Program-made: the position numbers and the translations under genes
Notes under the pieces: generated by a model
Seen by the model: only the letters and a program-made list of their open reading frames with translations
Databases searched by the model: none
What the model was told of the DNA's origin: nothing
Part shown: one piece after another, positions 13,194 through 21,642 of the stretch
Layout: the number at the start of each line of letters is the position of its first letter
Position numbering within the stretch: the first letter of the stretch is position 1
DNA from: Candidatus Frankia alpina
GTDB taxonomy: Bacteria; Actinomycetota; Actinomycetes; Frankiales; Frankiaceae
Reading direction: 5' to 3'
Assembly (NCBI RefSeq): GCF_902806485.1
Contig: NZ_CADCWT010000001.1
Location: forward strand, 41,202-105,201
DNA length: 64,000 nucleotides

Positions 13194-13234
13194 CCGGCGG
13201 GCGGGTCGTCCATCGGGGGCGACCCGCCCGCCGG
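13194..13234. terminator. Strong bidirectional hairpin between cyclase and crp
   Basis: Perfect 15-bp inverted repeat (13194-13208 with 13220-13234; arm CCGGCGGGCGGGTCG) and an 11-base loop, between the convergent cyclase and crp genes. It is the longest perfect stem I found in the window and very probably terminates both transcripts. Confidence 0.75.
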
Positions 13235-13384
13235 CAACGGGTGCGGGCGTAACGCGGGACGCGGAAGTACGGCTAGGGCGTAGGCGGGGCGTGGGCGTGG
13301 GTCATCAGCGGGGCGTACGGCTGGGCGCACGGAGCTGGCGGGTCGTCCGGGCGGCGCCGGGACGGTGCGCGACGAGCGCCGGGA

Positions 13385-14086
13385 CTAGCGGGCTCGGCGA
13401 GACAACCGTTCGCGGTCAAGCAGCACGACGGCGCGGGAGTCCAGGCGTAGCCAGCCTCGGGTGGCGAAGTCGGCGAGCGCCTTGTTCACCGTCTCCCGGG
13501 AGGCGCCGACCAGTTGGGCCAGCTCCTCCTGGGTGAGGCCGTGCTCGACCCGGACACCGGCCGCCTCATTGCCGGGCTGCGCCGGCTCACCGAACCGCTC
13601 CGCCAGGTCGAGTAGGGCTTTCGCCACCCGACCGGGAACGTCCGTGAACACCATGTCCGCGACGTTGTCATTGGTGCGACGAAGCCGACGGGCAAGCACG
13701 CGCAGCAGCATTGCGCCCGCCTCGGGGCGGGAACGCAGCCAGGGCCGCAGCGCGGTGTGCTCCAGCGACAGCAACGACGCGTCCGTGACCGCGGTCGCGG
13801 TAGCCGTGCGTGGGCCGGGGTCGAACAACGAAAGCTCCCCGAACAGGTCACCAGGACCCATTACGGACAGCAGGTTCTCCCGGCCGTCGGCAGACTGACG
13901 CCCTATCTTCACCTTTCCGGACAGGACCACGAAGACCCGGTCACCGACATCTCCTTCACGGAACAGCACGTCCCCGCGGGTGACGTGCTGCCGATCAAGA
14001 TGGTCGGAGAGGGCCAGCCGATCCTGCTCGGAGAGCCCGACGAACAGCGGTACGCGGGCAAGCAGATCCTCCACGGTCCTGAGCAT
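13385..14086 (-). CDS. crp: Crp/Fnr-family transcriptional regulator (CRP, Rv3676-like)
   Basis: Cyclic-nucleotide-responsive regulator, 233 residues. The N-terminal cNMP-binding barrel includes GDVLFREGDVGDRVFVVLSG, GRENLLSVMGPGDLFGELS and FDPGPRTATATA (the phosphate-binding cassette with E and R). The C-terminal winged helix has LTQEELAQLVGASRETVN, almost the same as M. tuberculosis CRP. FTDVPGRVAKALLDLAERFG is also shared. I chose ATG 14086 (MLRTVEDLLARVPLF), which gives near-family length; the frame is open to 14143. No convincing ribosome binding site is seen. M. tuberculosis CRP controls a large cAMP-linked regulon. The cyclase across the terminator could supply ligand, but many cyclases usually exist in these genomes. 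Confidence 0.93.
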   Translation of the reverse strand: MLRTVEDLLARVPLFVGLSEQDRLALSDHLDRQHVTRGDVLFREGDVGDRVFVVLSGKVKIGRQSADGRENLLSVMGPGDLFGELSLFDPGPRTATATAVTDASLLSLEHTALRPWLRSRPEAGAMLLRVLARRLRRTNDNVADMVFTDVPGRVAKALLDLAERFGEPAQPGNEAAGVRVEHGLTQEELAQLVGASRETVNKALADFATRGWLRLDSRAVVLLDRERLSRRAR

Positions 14087-14648
14087 GCCAGGACTAGCGG
14101 TGGAGGGCACGAGCAGGGACCCCCAGCAATCAAATTGCTCCATGTAGGTGAACGTGGAGCGACCAACCGTGCGCCGTTCGCGAGAATTCGCCCTTGATCA
14201 GGCACTTCCGGACGGCACGTCCGGGTGTTTTAATCCCCACCTCCGCGCCTCACCACAGGCTGCAGGAGCCGTCTCGCCCGGACGGGCCAGCCGGACACCG
14301 GGTCGATCGGCCCGGCCGCCGACGGGCCGATAGGCCCACCCTGCCACCTGGCCGGACGGCCAGGACCCGCCAGGGCCAACGGCCGGGGTCGTACGGGGCG
14401 AGCCGCCTGGCGCCACTTCCCCGCTGTGCCCGCCGCCCGAGCCCGCTACCTGCGACAACGCCCACGGGCGGGAACAGGCGGGAAAAGCGGTGGGAAAACC
14501 GTTGCCCGCGCCGCCCGTCACGCACTCATACCCGGACCATTAATGGCGCGCGGCGGGCGACATGTGGTATACGCCGGCATCGAGCATCAACCCGGCATCG
14601 GATGACCGGCGGGCGAACTGCCGGAACATCAGGGGGCATCAGGGGGCA
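14087..14648. other. Intergenic region upstream of crp
   Basis: No gene supported. It holds the crp promoter region (A/T-richer near 14130-14240) and, at its right edge, three tandem copies of a 10-bp unit CATCAGGGGG (14627 onward) running into the stop codon of the small membrane protein gene on the minus strand. Confidence 0.4.
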
Positions 14649-14888
14649 TCAGGCCGCCCGATGCTTTCCGGGCGACGGGCGGCGCAGCCGGCGGCGGCGG
14701 TACCGCTCGAGCGCGGCGGGTAGCCCCTGCTGGACGAAGGTGTCGACCTCGTCCGGTTGGGCGTTGTCGAGGAAGCCCTCCAGGCCCTTGCCCGTGTCGG
14801 CGGCGTTCAACGGGCGTTCCACCCGTTCCATCGCCAGCAGCAGGCCGAGAAGCAGCAGAGGAAAGAAGATCGCGGCAATGACAAACAT
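14649..14888 (-). CDS. Small single-pass membrane protein, function unknown
   Basis: 79 residues: MFVIAAIFFPLLLLGLLLAM forms one membrane segment, followed by a charged tail with VERPL, DEVDTFVQQGLP and a basic end RYRRRRLRRP. Minus-strand GGGGAG lies a few bases before ATG 14888. It sits between crp and nth like the membrane protein gene Rv3675 of M. tuberculosis, but on the opposite strand and shorter, so orthology is not claimed. Its stop lies in a 10-bp tandem repeat. Confidence 0.65.
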   Translation of the reverse strand: MFVIAAIFFPLLLLGLLLAMERVERPLNAADTGKGLEGFLDNAQPDEVDTFVQQGLPAALERYRRRRLRRPSPGKHRAA

Positions 14889-15034
14889 GACTCCCCTATG
14901 GTGGCCGACGGGCGATCGGCGGGCGCACTGGGGGTAGGTGTGTCGCGCATCCGATTGCCGGCGCCCGAGCCGACCACACGGCATGCCCTCCGGTGCCAAC
15001 CGAGCCGGATCGACCGGCGGATACGCTGCGAGAC

Positions 15035-15769
15035 ATGCCCGCCGACCTCGATACCGCGACCGAGACACCGCTCGCGAAGACCCGGCGGGCCCGGCGGATC
15101 GTGCGTCTGCTGGGCGAGATCCACCCTGATGCCCGCATCGCGTTGCACTTCGACAACGCTCTTGAGCTGCTGGTCGCAACGGTGCTGTCCGCCCAGTGCA
15201 CCGACAAGAAAGTCAACGAGGTCACACCGACGGTCTTCGCCAGGTATCGGACAGCGACGGACTACGCGGCCGCCGACCGGGCCGAGCTCGAGGCCCTGCT
15301 GCGGCCGACCGGGTTCTTCCGCGCCAAGGCGAACTCGCTGATCGGCATCGGCGCGGCGCTCACCGAGCGATTCGGTGGCCAGGTCCCCAGCAGGCTCGAC
15401 GAGCTGACCACCCTGCCCGGCGTGGGCCGCAAGACGGCGAACGTCGTCCTGGGTCACGCGTTCGACACCCCGGGCATCACCGTGGACACCCATGTAGGGC
15501 GGCTGTCGCGCCGCTTCGGGCTGACCACCCAGACCGATCCGGTCCGGGTCGAGAGCGACCTCGCCGCGCTCATCGAGCGCCGGGACTGGACCATCACCTC
15601 CGATCGCATGATCTTCCATGGACGCCGCTTCTGCCATTCCCGGCGGCCTGCGTGCGGCGCCTGCGCCCTGGCTCGGCTGTGCCCGTCGTTCGGGCTCGGT
15701 CCCACGGAGCAGGGCGAGGCCGCCAAGCTCGTGCGGGGAACACTCGCCGACGTCGAAACCTTGCGGTGA
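15035..15769 (+). CDS. nth: Endonuclease III (DNA glycosylase/AP lyase)
   Basis: Base-excision repair enzyme that removes oxidised pyrimidines and cuts at abasic sites. In 244 residues it shows the helix-hairpin-helix [12 protein letters not shown] with the catalytic Lys, the catalytic Asp in VDTHVGRLS, and the 4Fe-4S loop C-X6-C-X2-C-X5-C ([17 protein letters not shown]). ATG 15035 is preferred over 14993 because TACGCT (15022-15027) lies exactly 7 bases upstream, giving a leaderless mRNA. The gene lies downstream of crp as in M. tuberculosis (Rv3674c), and the CoA-pyrophosphatase gene follows within a few bases. Confidence 0.95.
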   Translation: MPADLDTATETPLAKTRRARRIVRLLGEIHPDARIALHFDNALELLVATVLSAQCTDKKVNEVTPTVFARYRTATDYAAADRAELEALLRPTGFFRAKANSLIGIGAALTERFGGQVPSRLDELTTLPGVGRKTANVVLGHAFDTPGITVDTHVGRLSRRFGLTTQTDPVRVESDLAALIERRDWTITSDRMIFHGRRFCHSRRPACGACALARLCPSFGLGPTEQGEAAKLVRGTLADVETLR

Positions 15770-15774
15770 AGGAG

Positions 15775-16635
15775 ATGTCCACGCATTCCTCCGCTTCCCC
15801 CGACTCACCGTCCCCCGTTCCCCCGGACGCGACGGCCCCGCCGGGTGACGCTCCGAACCTCAGGATCGCCAGCCCCAACGAGGTCACCCGCCCGACGGAG
15901 ATCACCCGCCCACCCGCGGTGCCACGCCCATCGGGCCCCGCCGATGCGGCCGCGGTCGCGGTCGGCGGCGCGTCCCCGCCGCCGTGGCTGCGCACGCTCG
16001 CCAGCCAGCTTGGGGACACCCTGGTGACCGGCCATACCCGCCCCGGCCCGCGTGCCGTCGATGCCCGGCGGGCGGCCGTGCTGATCCTGTTCGGCGCGGG
16101 CCCGGACGGGCCGGACGTCCTGCTACTCGAACGGGCGGCCGAGCTGCGCAGCCACGCGAGCCAGCCCGCGTTCCCCGGCGGCGCGGCCGACGCCACCGAC
16201 ATCGATCGGGTCGACACCGCACTGCGGGAGGCCGCGGAGGAGGTCGGCCTCGACCCTGCCGGCGTCGAGGTGCTCGCCGTCGCCCCGCCGCTGCACCTCC
16301 AGGCCAGCCACTACCTCGTGACCCCGGTGCTCGCCTGGTGGCATACCCCGTGCGCGGTCGCTCCCGTCGACCTCGCCGAGACGTCGTTCGTCTCCCGGGT
16401 GCCACTGACCGAACTCGCCGACCCGGCCAACCGGGTCATACTGCGCTACGCCCAGAGTGACCTGCTCAGCCCGGCGTTCCAGGTGCACGGCATGCTGGTC
16501 TGGGGCTTCACCGCCGGCATCCTCGACATCCTGCTGCGGCTGGGTGGATGGGAGCGCCCATGGAACCACTCGGCGGTGGTCGACCACCCGCCCACGCGGG
16601 CGGTTCCCGCGACGTCCCCGCCGCCCCCGCGGTGA
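15775..16635 (+). CDS. NUDIX hydrolase, CoA pyrophosphatase type
   Basis: NUDT7/YeaB-like enzyme predicted to cleave CoA derivatives. After a Pro-rich N-terminal stretch of about 65 residues the catalytic domain shows LLERAAELRSHASQPAFPGG, a close match to the UPF0035 signature (LLxxRsxxLRxHxGqvaFPGG), then LREAAEEVGLDP with the NUDIX Glu residues. 286 residues from ATG 15775; GTG 15766, overlapping the nth stop (GTGA), is the alternative, because AAGGAG directly abuts the ATG and would be too close to serve it. It corresponds to Rv3672c and follows nth in the same operon. Confidence 0.85.
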   Translation: MSTHSSASPDSPSPVPPDATAPPGDAPNLRIASPNEVTRPTEITRPPAVPRPSGPADAAAVAVGGASPPPWLRTLASQLGDTLVTGHTRPGPRAVDARRAAVLILFGAGPDGPDVLLLERAAELRSHASQPAFPGGAADATDIDRVDTALREAAEEVGLDPAGVEVLAVAPPLHLQASHYLVTPVLAWWHTPCAVAPVDLAETSFVSRVPLTELADPANRVILRYAQSDLLSPAFQVHGMLVWGFTAGILDILLRLGGWERPWNHSAVVDHPPTRAVPATSPPPPR

Positions 16636-16673
16636 CGCTCGCCGAGCACGCCCTGACACCGAGAGGTACCGCC

Positions 16674-17129
16674 ATGACCTGCACCGCGGACCGCGACCAG
16701 GCGGCCCGCCCAGCGGAGAAGAGCTCGCCCCACCGGCGAGCGTCCCGTGCGGCCGCGCTGCTCGGACTCGTCCTCGCCGTGCTGCTGAGCGTGGCGGGCT
16801 GCGGCGGCGACAGCCCGTCGACCGGCCCCACGCTGAGCGCCACCCGGGGTGCGGACGGCGTCCAGGTGTTCGCCGTCACCGGCCTGCCGAGCATGAAGTT
16901 CTCCGCCACGCAGCTGGTGGCGAAGGCCGGGAAGATCCGCGTCGACTTCTCCGTCGCGCAGGGCTCGCCGCCGCACAACTTCGTCGTCCCGCGCATCCCG
17001 GCCGCCCACACCAGCATCGTCTCCGCCGGTGAGTCGCAGAGCGTCACTTTCACGGTGACACAGCCGGGCGACTACCCGGTGGTCTGTACCCTGCATCCCA
17101 ACATGACGGCCACACTGAAGATCATCTGA
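16674..17129 (+). CDS. Cupredoxin-domain lipoprotein
   Basis: 151-residue exported copper protein. A Lys/Arg-rich start is followed by a hydrophobic segment LLGLVLAVLLSVAGC with a lipobox (SVAG-C), so the mature protein should be lipid-anchored outside the membrane. The plastocyanin-like copper site is complete: His in SPPHNFVV, then Cys-X2-His-X2-Met in VVCTLHPNM. Start ATG 16674 has GAGAGG 8 bases upstream. It takes the place occupied in M. tuberculosis by a thioredoxin-like gene (Rv3673c), between the NUDIX gene and marP. A role in electron transfer or copper handling is inference. Confidence 0.83.
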   Translation: MTCTADRDQAARPAEKSSPHRRASRAAALLGLVLAVLLSVAGCGGDSPSTGPTLSATRGADGVQVFAVTGLPSMKFSATQLVAKAGKIRVDFSVAQGSPPHNFVVPRIPAAHTSIVSAGESQSVTFTVTQPGDYPVVCTLHPNMTATLKII

Positions 17130-17147
17130 GTCCGAGCTGACTCCGCC

Positions 17148-18333
17148 GTGCCCAATGTGCTCGACGTCATCCTGCTGCTGCTCGTCGTCCTGTTCGCGGT
17201 CTCCGGCTACCGACAGGGCTTTCTGGTGGGCGCCCTGTCGTTCATCGGTTTCCTGGGCGGCGGCGTGCTCGGCGCAAAGATCGCAAAACCGTTCACCGGG
17301 CTGATCGGTCAGGAAGGTCACGGCGCGCTGGTCGGCCTGCTTGTCGTGCTTGGGCTCGCTCTGGCCGGCCAGGTCGCCGGCACGGCGGTCGGCGTCGCGC
17401 TGCGTGACCGGATGACCTGGCGGCCGGGGCGGGCCGTCGATGCCGCCGCCGGGGCGGTGCTCTCCGGGGTGTCGGTGCTGCTCATCGCCTGGCTGCTCGC
17501 GAACGTCGCCGACCGCTCCCCCTTCGAGTCACTCGCCCGATCGGTCCACGACTCCCGCGTGCTCGCGACGGTGGACGCCGGTATGCCGGACGGCGTCCGC
17601 GAGACCTTCGCCGACCTGCGCCAGCTCGCCGACGACAAGGCATTCCCCGAGGTCTTTGCCCGCCTTGGGGACGAGCGGATCATCGCAGCCGGGCCGCCGG
17701 ACCCGGCCACCGCCCAGACCGCCGGGGTGCAGGCCGCGGCGGCGAGCATCGTGAAGATCCGCGGCGTCGCTCAGGCCTGCGACCAGCGGGTCGAGGGATC
17801 CGGCTTCGTCATCGCCCCCCAGCGAGTCATGACCAATGCGCACGTCGTCGCCGGGGTCCGCCATCCCACGGTCGTACTGTCCACCGGCACCGTGGCGGCC
17901 CAGGTCGTGGTGTTCGACCCGGACAAGGACATCGCCGTGCTGCGGGTGCCGGACCTGCAGCGCCCGCCGCTGCGGATACGGACCAGCCCGCCGGCCGCGG
18001 CCGAGGAGCCGGCGGTCATCGCCGGGTATCCCCAGGACGGGCCCTACACCACCGTGGCCGCCCGCGTCCGCAACCATCAGCGGGCCCCGCGCGGCGAACA
18101 TCTACGAGCACGGCACCGTGGTGCGCGACATCTACGCGGTTCGCGGCCAGGTGCTGCCCGGGAACTCGGGCGGGCCGCTGCTCGCCCCGGACGGGACCGT
18201 GCTCGGCGTGGTGTTCGCCGCGGCCATCGGCGACGACGACACCGGATACGTGCTCAGCGCCGCCGAGGTCGCGCAGCCCGCCGCGGTCGGCAGCGTCGCC
18301 GTGACGCCGGTCAGCACGCAGGGATGCGACTGA
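17148..18333 (+). pseudogene. marP: MarP-like membrane serine protease, frameshifted
   Basis: Homologue of M. tuberculosis MarP (Rv3671c), an acid-resistance protease: four N-terminal membrane segments (about 1-120) and a periplasmic trypsin-like domain. The catalytic His is in MTNAHVVAG (about 229) and Asp in DKDIAVL (about 259). The frame breaks near 18072-18076: upstream codons read ...VAARVRN, while the expected continuation ISGPRAANIY, VVRDIYAVRG, GNSGGPLL (catalytic Ser) and the conserved end STQGCD lie one base further on, ending at TGA 18333. The unshifted frame runs on as Arg-rich nonsense to 18443 and loses the Ser. Either one base is extra or two are missing (restoring an AC would read RNTISGP). 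Start GTG 17148. Confidence 0.85.
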
Positions 18334-18408
18334 CCGCCGTCCCAGGTAGCCGCCGACCGACGGGAGCCGACGGGAAAACCCGGTCCCGCGCGGGGCCACG
18401 TCGACGCC

Positions 18409-19323
18409 TCAGGAGCCGAGCCAGGCGAGCAGCTCGGCGTTGACGAGGTCCGGAGCCTCCTCGTGGGGAAAGTGCCCGACCTCGCCGAGCAGCTTCCACG
18501 TATAGGGACCGCTGACGTAGCGACCGGACCCCTGGGCGGTGGACGGCAGGAAGCAGCGATCCGCCGCGCCGTGGATCTGCAACGTGTCAACGTGCAGCAA
18601 CCGCCGCAGCTCGCCGGCGAACCGCGCCCCGTCCGGCCGGAACATCGACCGGAACATCCACCGGTGGTATTCCAGGGAGCTGTGCGCCACACCGGGGATG
18701 CGCATCGCCGAGCGGTAACGCCGCTCCGCCTCGGCGTCGGGATACCCGGGACCTCCCCACCCGCGTAAGAGGGCAGCGACCCGACCGGCGTCCCTGGCGA
18801 CCAGAGCCCGTTCGGGTCGCCAGGGCAGCTGAAAGCCCGCCATGTAACGGCTCGCGGCGCCCTGGCCCCGTGGGTCCACCACGATCTGGTGCCGCAGCCG
18901 CAGCGGGTGTGGCATCGCCAGGACCGCGAGGCGACGGATGACCATCGGATGGCGGGTCGCCGTCGTCCAGCCGAGCAGCCCGCCCCAGTCGTGGCCGACG
19001 ATGACCGCATCCTGCTCGCCGAGCGCCCGGATGAGGCCGGCGATGTCGTCGGACAGGGTGAACGCGTCATAACCCCGCGGCGGTTTGTCGCTCGCCCCGT
19101 ATCCGCGCAGGTCCGCGGCGACGGCGCGGTAGCCCGCGGCGGACAGCGCGATGAGCTGGTGGCGCCAGGCCCACCAGAACTGCGGGAAGCCGTGCAGCAG
19201 CAGGACCAGCGGACCGCGGCCGAGCTCCGCGATGTGCAGCCGGGTGCCGTTGGCGGACACGTCCCGATGCCGCCATAGCCCGTCAATCAGGACGCTGGCG
19301 GGCTCGGAAACGGTGTCCTCCAT
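18409..19323 (-). CDS. Alpha/beta hydrolase, epoxide hydrolase family (EphE-like)
   Basis: 304-residue alpha/beta hydrolase. It shows the oxyanion motif HGFPQFWWAW, the nucleophile elbow GHDWGG with Asp, and the catalytic His in VGHFPHEE near the end. Asp as nucleophile with HGxP and cap-domain tyrosines points to the epoxide hydrolase/haloalkane dehalogenase group, and the position next to marP matches ephE (Rv3670). Substrate unknown. ATG 19323 is preceded by a perfect 6-bp inverted repeat (19327-19341). Convergent with marP. Confidence 0.88.
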   Translation of the reverse strand: MEDTVSEPASVLIDGLWRHRDVSANGTRLHIAELGRGPLVLLLHGFPQFWWAWRHQLIALSAAGYRAVAADLRGYGASDKPPRGYDAFTLSDDIAGLIRALGEQDAVIVGHDWGGLLGWTTATRHPMVIRRLAVLAMPHPLRLRHQIVVDPRGQGAASRYMAGFQLPWRPERALVARDAGRVAALLRGWGGPGYPDAEAERRYRSAMRIPGVAHSSLEYHRWMFRSMFRPDGARFAGELRRLLHVDTLQIHGAADRCFLPSTAQGSGRYVSGPYTWKLLGEVGHFPHEEAPDLVNAELLAWLGS

Positions 19324-19326
19324 CGC

Positions 19327-19341
19327 CTGCCAGAATGGCAG
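19327..19341. promoter_or_regulatory. Inverted repeat just upstream of the EphE-like gene
   Basis: CTGCCA-GAA-TGGCAG, a 15-base perfect dyad ending 4 bases before the start codon on the minus strand. CATTCT within it could be a -10 box 8 bases before the ATG, so a protein bound here could block initiation. Confidence 0.35.
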
Positions 19342-19391
19342 ACCGCAATCCGTCGCGGACCGGCGGTGGGCCGGCGGTCCGCGACGGGCGG

Positions 19392-19958
19392 TCAGGGCTG
19401 GGTGTGCTGCGGGGTCAGCACCGCTCCACCAGGCCCCGACGGGGCAGTACCCCCCACGCCGATCGGCACGGCCGTGCTCGCCCCGGATGCGGTGCCCGCC
19501 GGCGACGCGGTGCCCGCCGATGACGCCGGTGCTGCCGATGACGCCGGTGCCGCAGTTGGATTGCGCAGCCAGGAGATGTCGTCCCGGACGGTCTGGATAG
19601 TCCGTTCAGGCGGGGAAAGTCGGCGGAACCTGCGGATCGCGAACAACGCCAGCAGACCTGCGACCACCAGGTACGCCGCCGCGGTGAGCAGGTACGACCA
19701 GAACCGTTCGACGCCGGCCCAGGTGATCAGCTCACCGAGGAAGATCGTGACCGCGATCAAGGCGCAGAGCCCAAGCCCGGCCGCCACCGCGAGGAAGGCC
19801 ACCCCGAGCGCGGCCGAGACGGCCTGCCGGGCCAGCTCGGCCTTGGCGAGGTTGATCTCTTGACGGACGAGCAGCGAGACATCGCGGGTGGCCAGCGCCA
19901 CCAGCTCGCCCAGCGAGGGCTCCCGGCCGTTGCGGGCCTTTCCGGCAGTAGTCGACAC
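19392..19958 (-). CDS. Phage-holin-family (DUF1469-like) membrane protein
   Basis: 188 residues: a soluble N-terminal helix with LVALATRDVSLLVRQEINLAKAE pattern (quoted in part: RDVSLLVRQEINLAKAEL), two membrane segments (about 50-75 and 85-108), then a low-complexity Ala/Ser/Gly tail of about 65 residues. The family is named for holin 3-6 but in actinobacteria it is an ordinary chromosomal membrane protein; no phage genes are near. GTG 19958 has a strong AGGAGGA ribosome binding site on the minus strand. It corresponds in position to Rv3669. Confidence 0.8.
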   Translation of the reverse strand: MSTTAGKARNGREPSLGELVALATRDVSLLVRQEINLAKAELARQAVSAALGVAFLAVAAGLGLCALIAVTIFLGELITWAGVERFWSYLLTAAAYLVVAGLLALFAIRRFRRLSPPERTIQTVRDDISWLRNPTAAPASSAAPASSAGTASPAGTASGASTAVPIGVGGTAPSGPGGAVLTPQHTQP

Positions 19959-20269
19959 TTTCGTCCTCCTCTGGCTCGCGACCTGACCGGTGTGGTCGGG
20001 ACGCGAGGCCCATCGCCCCGCCCAGGTGATCCGCGCCGACGGCGGACCGGGAGACCCGACCGGAGATGCCCGGCGCGGACCCCTCGCCCGTCACACCGCC
20101 GACGCACCTCCCGGCGGACCCTACGCGGCCCGCCGCTCCCTGTCCTGATGCGCAGTCTCCCCCGGACGGACGTCTCCGGAGAGAGAACGACGCGGCTGCG
20201 CCCGTGTGACGCCTTCGACGGCCGGCTTCGTAGCGACTTCGGATGGCGCGGACGGGTAGCCTGCCAACC

Positions 20270-21265
20270 GTGAATCCCCGCCCGTCCGGATCAGTCCTCG
20301 CCGCCGACCCGCTCGCCCGAGTCGCTGCCCTGCCTGGGGTGCGCGAGGCTGCGGACAGGGCCCGCGCGGCAGTCGACACACTGCTGCGGCACCGCGTCCT
20401 GCGCCGGCAGAGCGCCGAGGTGACCGCGGAGGCGTCTCTTCGGGTGGCTCGCGCCTCGGCCGCTTTGGAGGGGCACGAGATCAGCCTGGACGGGCTACGC
20501 GGCTACCTCTCGGGCGCTGGCACTGACGCGCCGCTCACCCCGGCGGGCGGGAACCCGGCCGCGCAGTCGGCCCCGCCGGCCGGCGGTGAGGTTCCGGCCG
20601 GCCTGCTCTCTACCAGCCTGCCCTCCCTCGCCACGCCTGCCCTCGACCAGCCCTCCCCCGTCGTGCTGGGAACAGTCCGGCTCTGTGCCGAGCTCGGGAT
20701 GCTCGCGCCGGCCTGGGAGCGGGCGCCCCGCCAGGCCCTCGCGCGAATGCACGTCCTGTTGGGACGCGGATACCTGCCCGACGATGAGCTCGGCCGGCCG
20801 CGTGCCGACGCGGGCACCCGCGAGCTGCTCGACCCGCTGCGGCTCGGCCCGCCGCCTCATTCGGTCGAGACCTCGGTGCGACTGGATGGCCTGACCGGGC
20901 TACTCGTCGCCCCGACCACGGCGCCGGCCGTCGTGGTGGCCGCAGTGGTACACGGGGAGCTGCTGGCGCTACGGCCCTTCGGCGCGCTGGACGGCGTCAT
21001 CGCCCGAGCTGCCGCCCGGCTGGTCCTCATCAGCCGCGGTCTGGACCCCAAGGCGCTGACCGCCACCGATGTCGGACATCTGGAAATCGACCAGGTCGAT
21101 GGCTCCGGAACGCCGGTCCTCGGATACCGCGACGCCGCCGCGGCCTACGTGAACGGTGGGGCGCAGGGGGTCACGGCCTGGGTGCTGCACTGCGCGAGGG
21201 CCCTCGAACTGGCCGCCCGGGAGTCGCTGGCCGTCTGCGAGGCGCTCGGCCGCGCCGCCGCCTGA
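20270..21265 (+). CDS. Fic-like (Fido-fold) protein with degenerate motif
   Basis: 331-residue soluble protein. ALRPFGALDGVIARAAARL aligns with the Fic motif HPFx(D/E)GNGRxxR, but the catalytic His is Arg and the Asn of GNG is missing, so AMP transfer is unlikely. An upstream ARASAALEGHEIS resembles the segment that precedes Fic cores. The start is GTG 20270 because TAGCCT (20257-20262) lies exactly 7 bases before it (leaderless); an ATG at 20243 would lie upstream of that promoter. It stands alone upstream of the ssd/tad locus. The Fic relationship is motif-based and moderate. Confidence 0.6.
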   Translation: MNPRPSGSVLAADPLARVAALPGVREAADRARAAVDTLLRHRVLRRQSAEVTAEASLRVARASAALEGHEISLDGLRGYLSGAGTDAPLTPAGGNPAAQSAPPAGGEVPAGLLSTSLPSLATPALDQPSPVVLGTVRLCAELGMLAPAWERAPRQALARMHVLLGRGYLPDDELGRPRADAGTRELLDPLRLGPPPHSVETSVRLDGLTGLLVAPTTAPAVVVAAVVHGELLALRPFGALDGVIARAAARLVLISRGLDPKALTATDVGHLEIDQVDGSGTPVLGYRDAAAAYVNGGAQGVTAWVLHCARALELAARESLAVCEALGRAAA

Positions 21266-21642
21266 TCAATCCCGCGGTTTCGCCGCGCCCCCGCGCAGGG
21301 GATGCGTCCCACGAGCGAGGGCAGGCCCAGAACCCGCGTAACGCGCGGTTTGAGCCCGTCCGCTCTCGGGGTAAGCCCTGACATGTCGGATCCAGTAGCC
21401 GCAGTGCCATCCGACCCGGTCCAAGACGGGCAACCTCCATGTGGGCCATGTCCCGAGGCGGCCCGCGCACTCCCCCCTTGCGTGGGCCGCCCCCTCTCTG
21501 TCGTCGGCGCGAGTTCCCCGGCCGCGGGCCAAAGCCTCCATGACAGCCCAGCGAGGCCCTGTGGAGAGCGCTCATCCACAGAGCCCGCTTCGGCGCATGG
21601 TGGGCCACGTCCTCCCCAGACCGACCGGGAATCGAGCCCGCC
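21266..21642. other. Intergenic region before the ssd/tad locus
   Basis: No gene supported. Short GC-rich dyads around 21274-21300 just after the upstream stop may terminate transcription. The tad promoter must lie here, but I see no clear consensus. Confidence 0.35.

Noticed and set aside
19392..19958. Holin-family protein as sign of a prophage
   Set aside because: No integrase, terminase, capsid or lysin genes nearby; the gene sits in a conserved chromosomal order.
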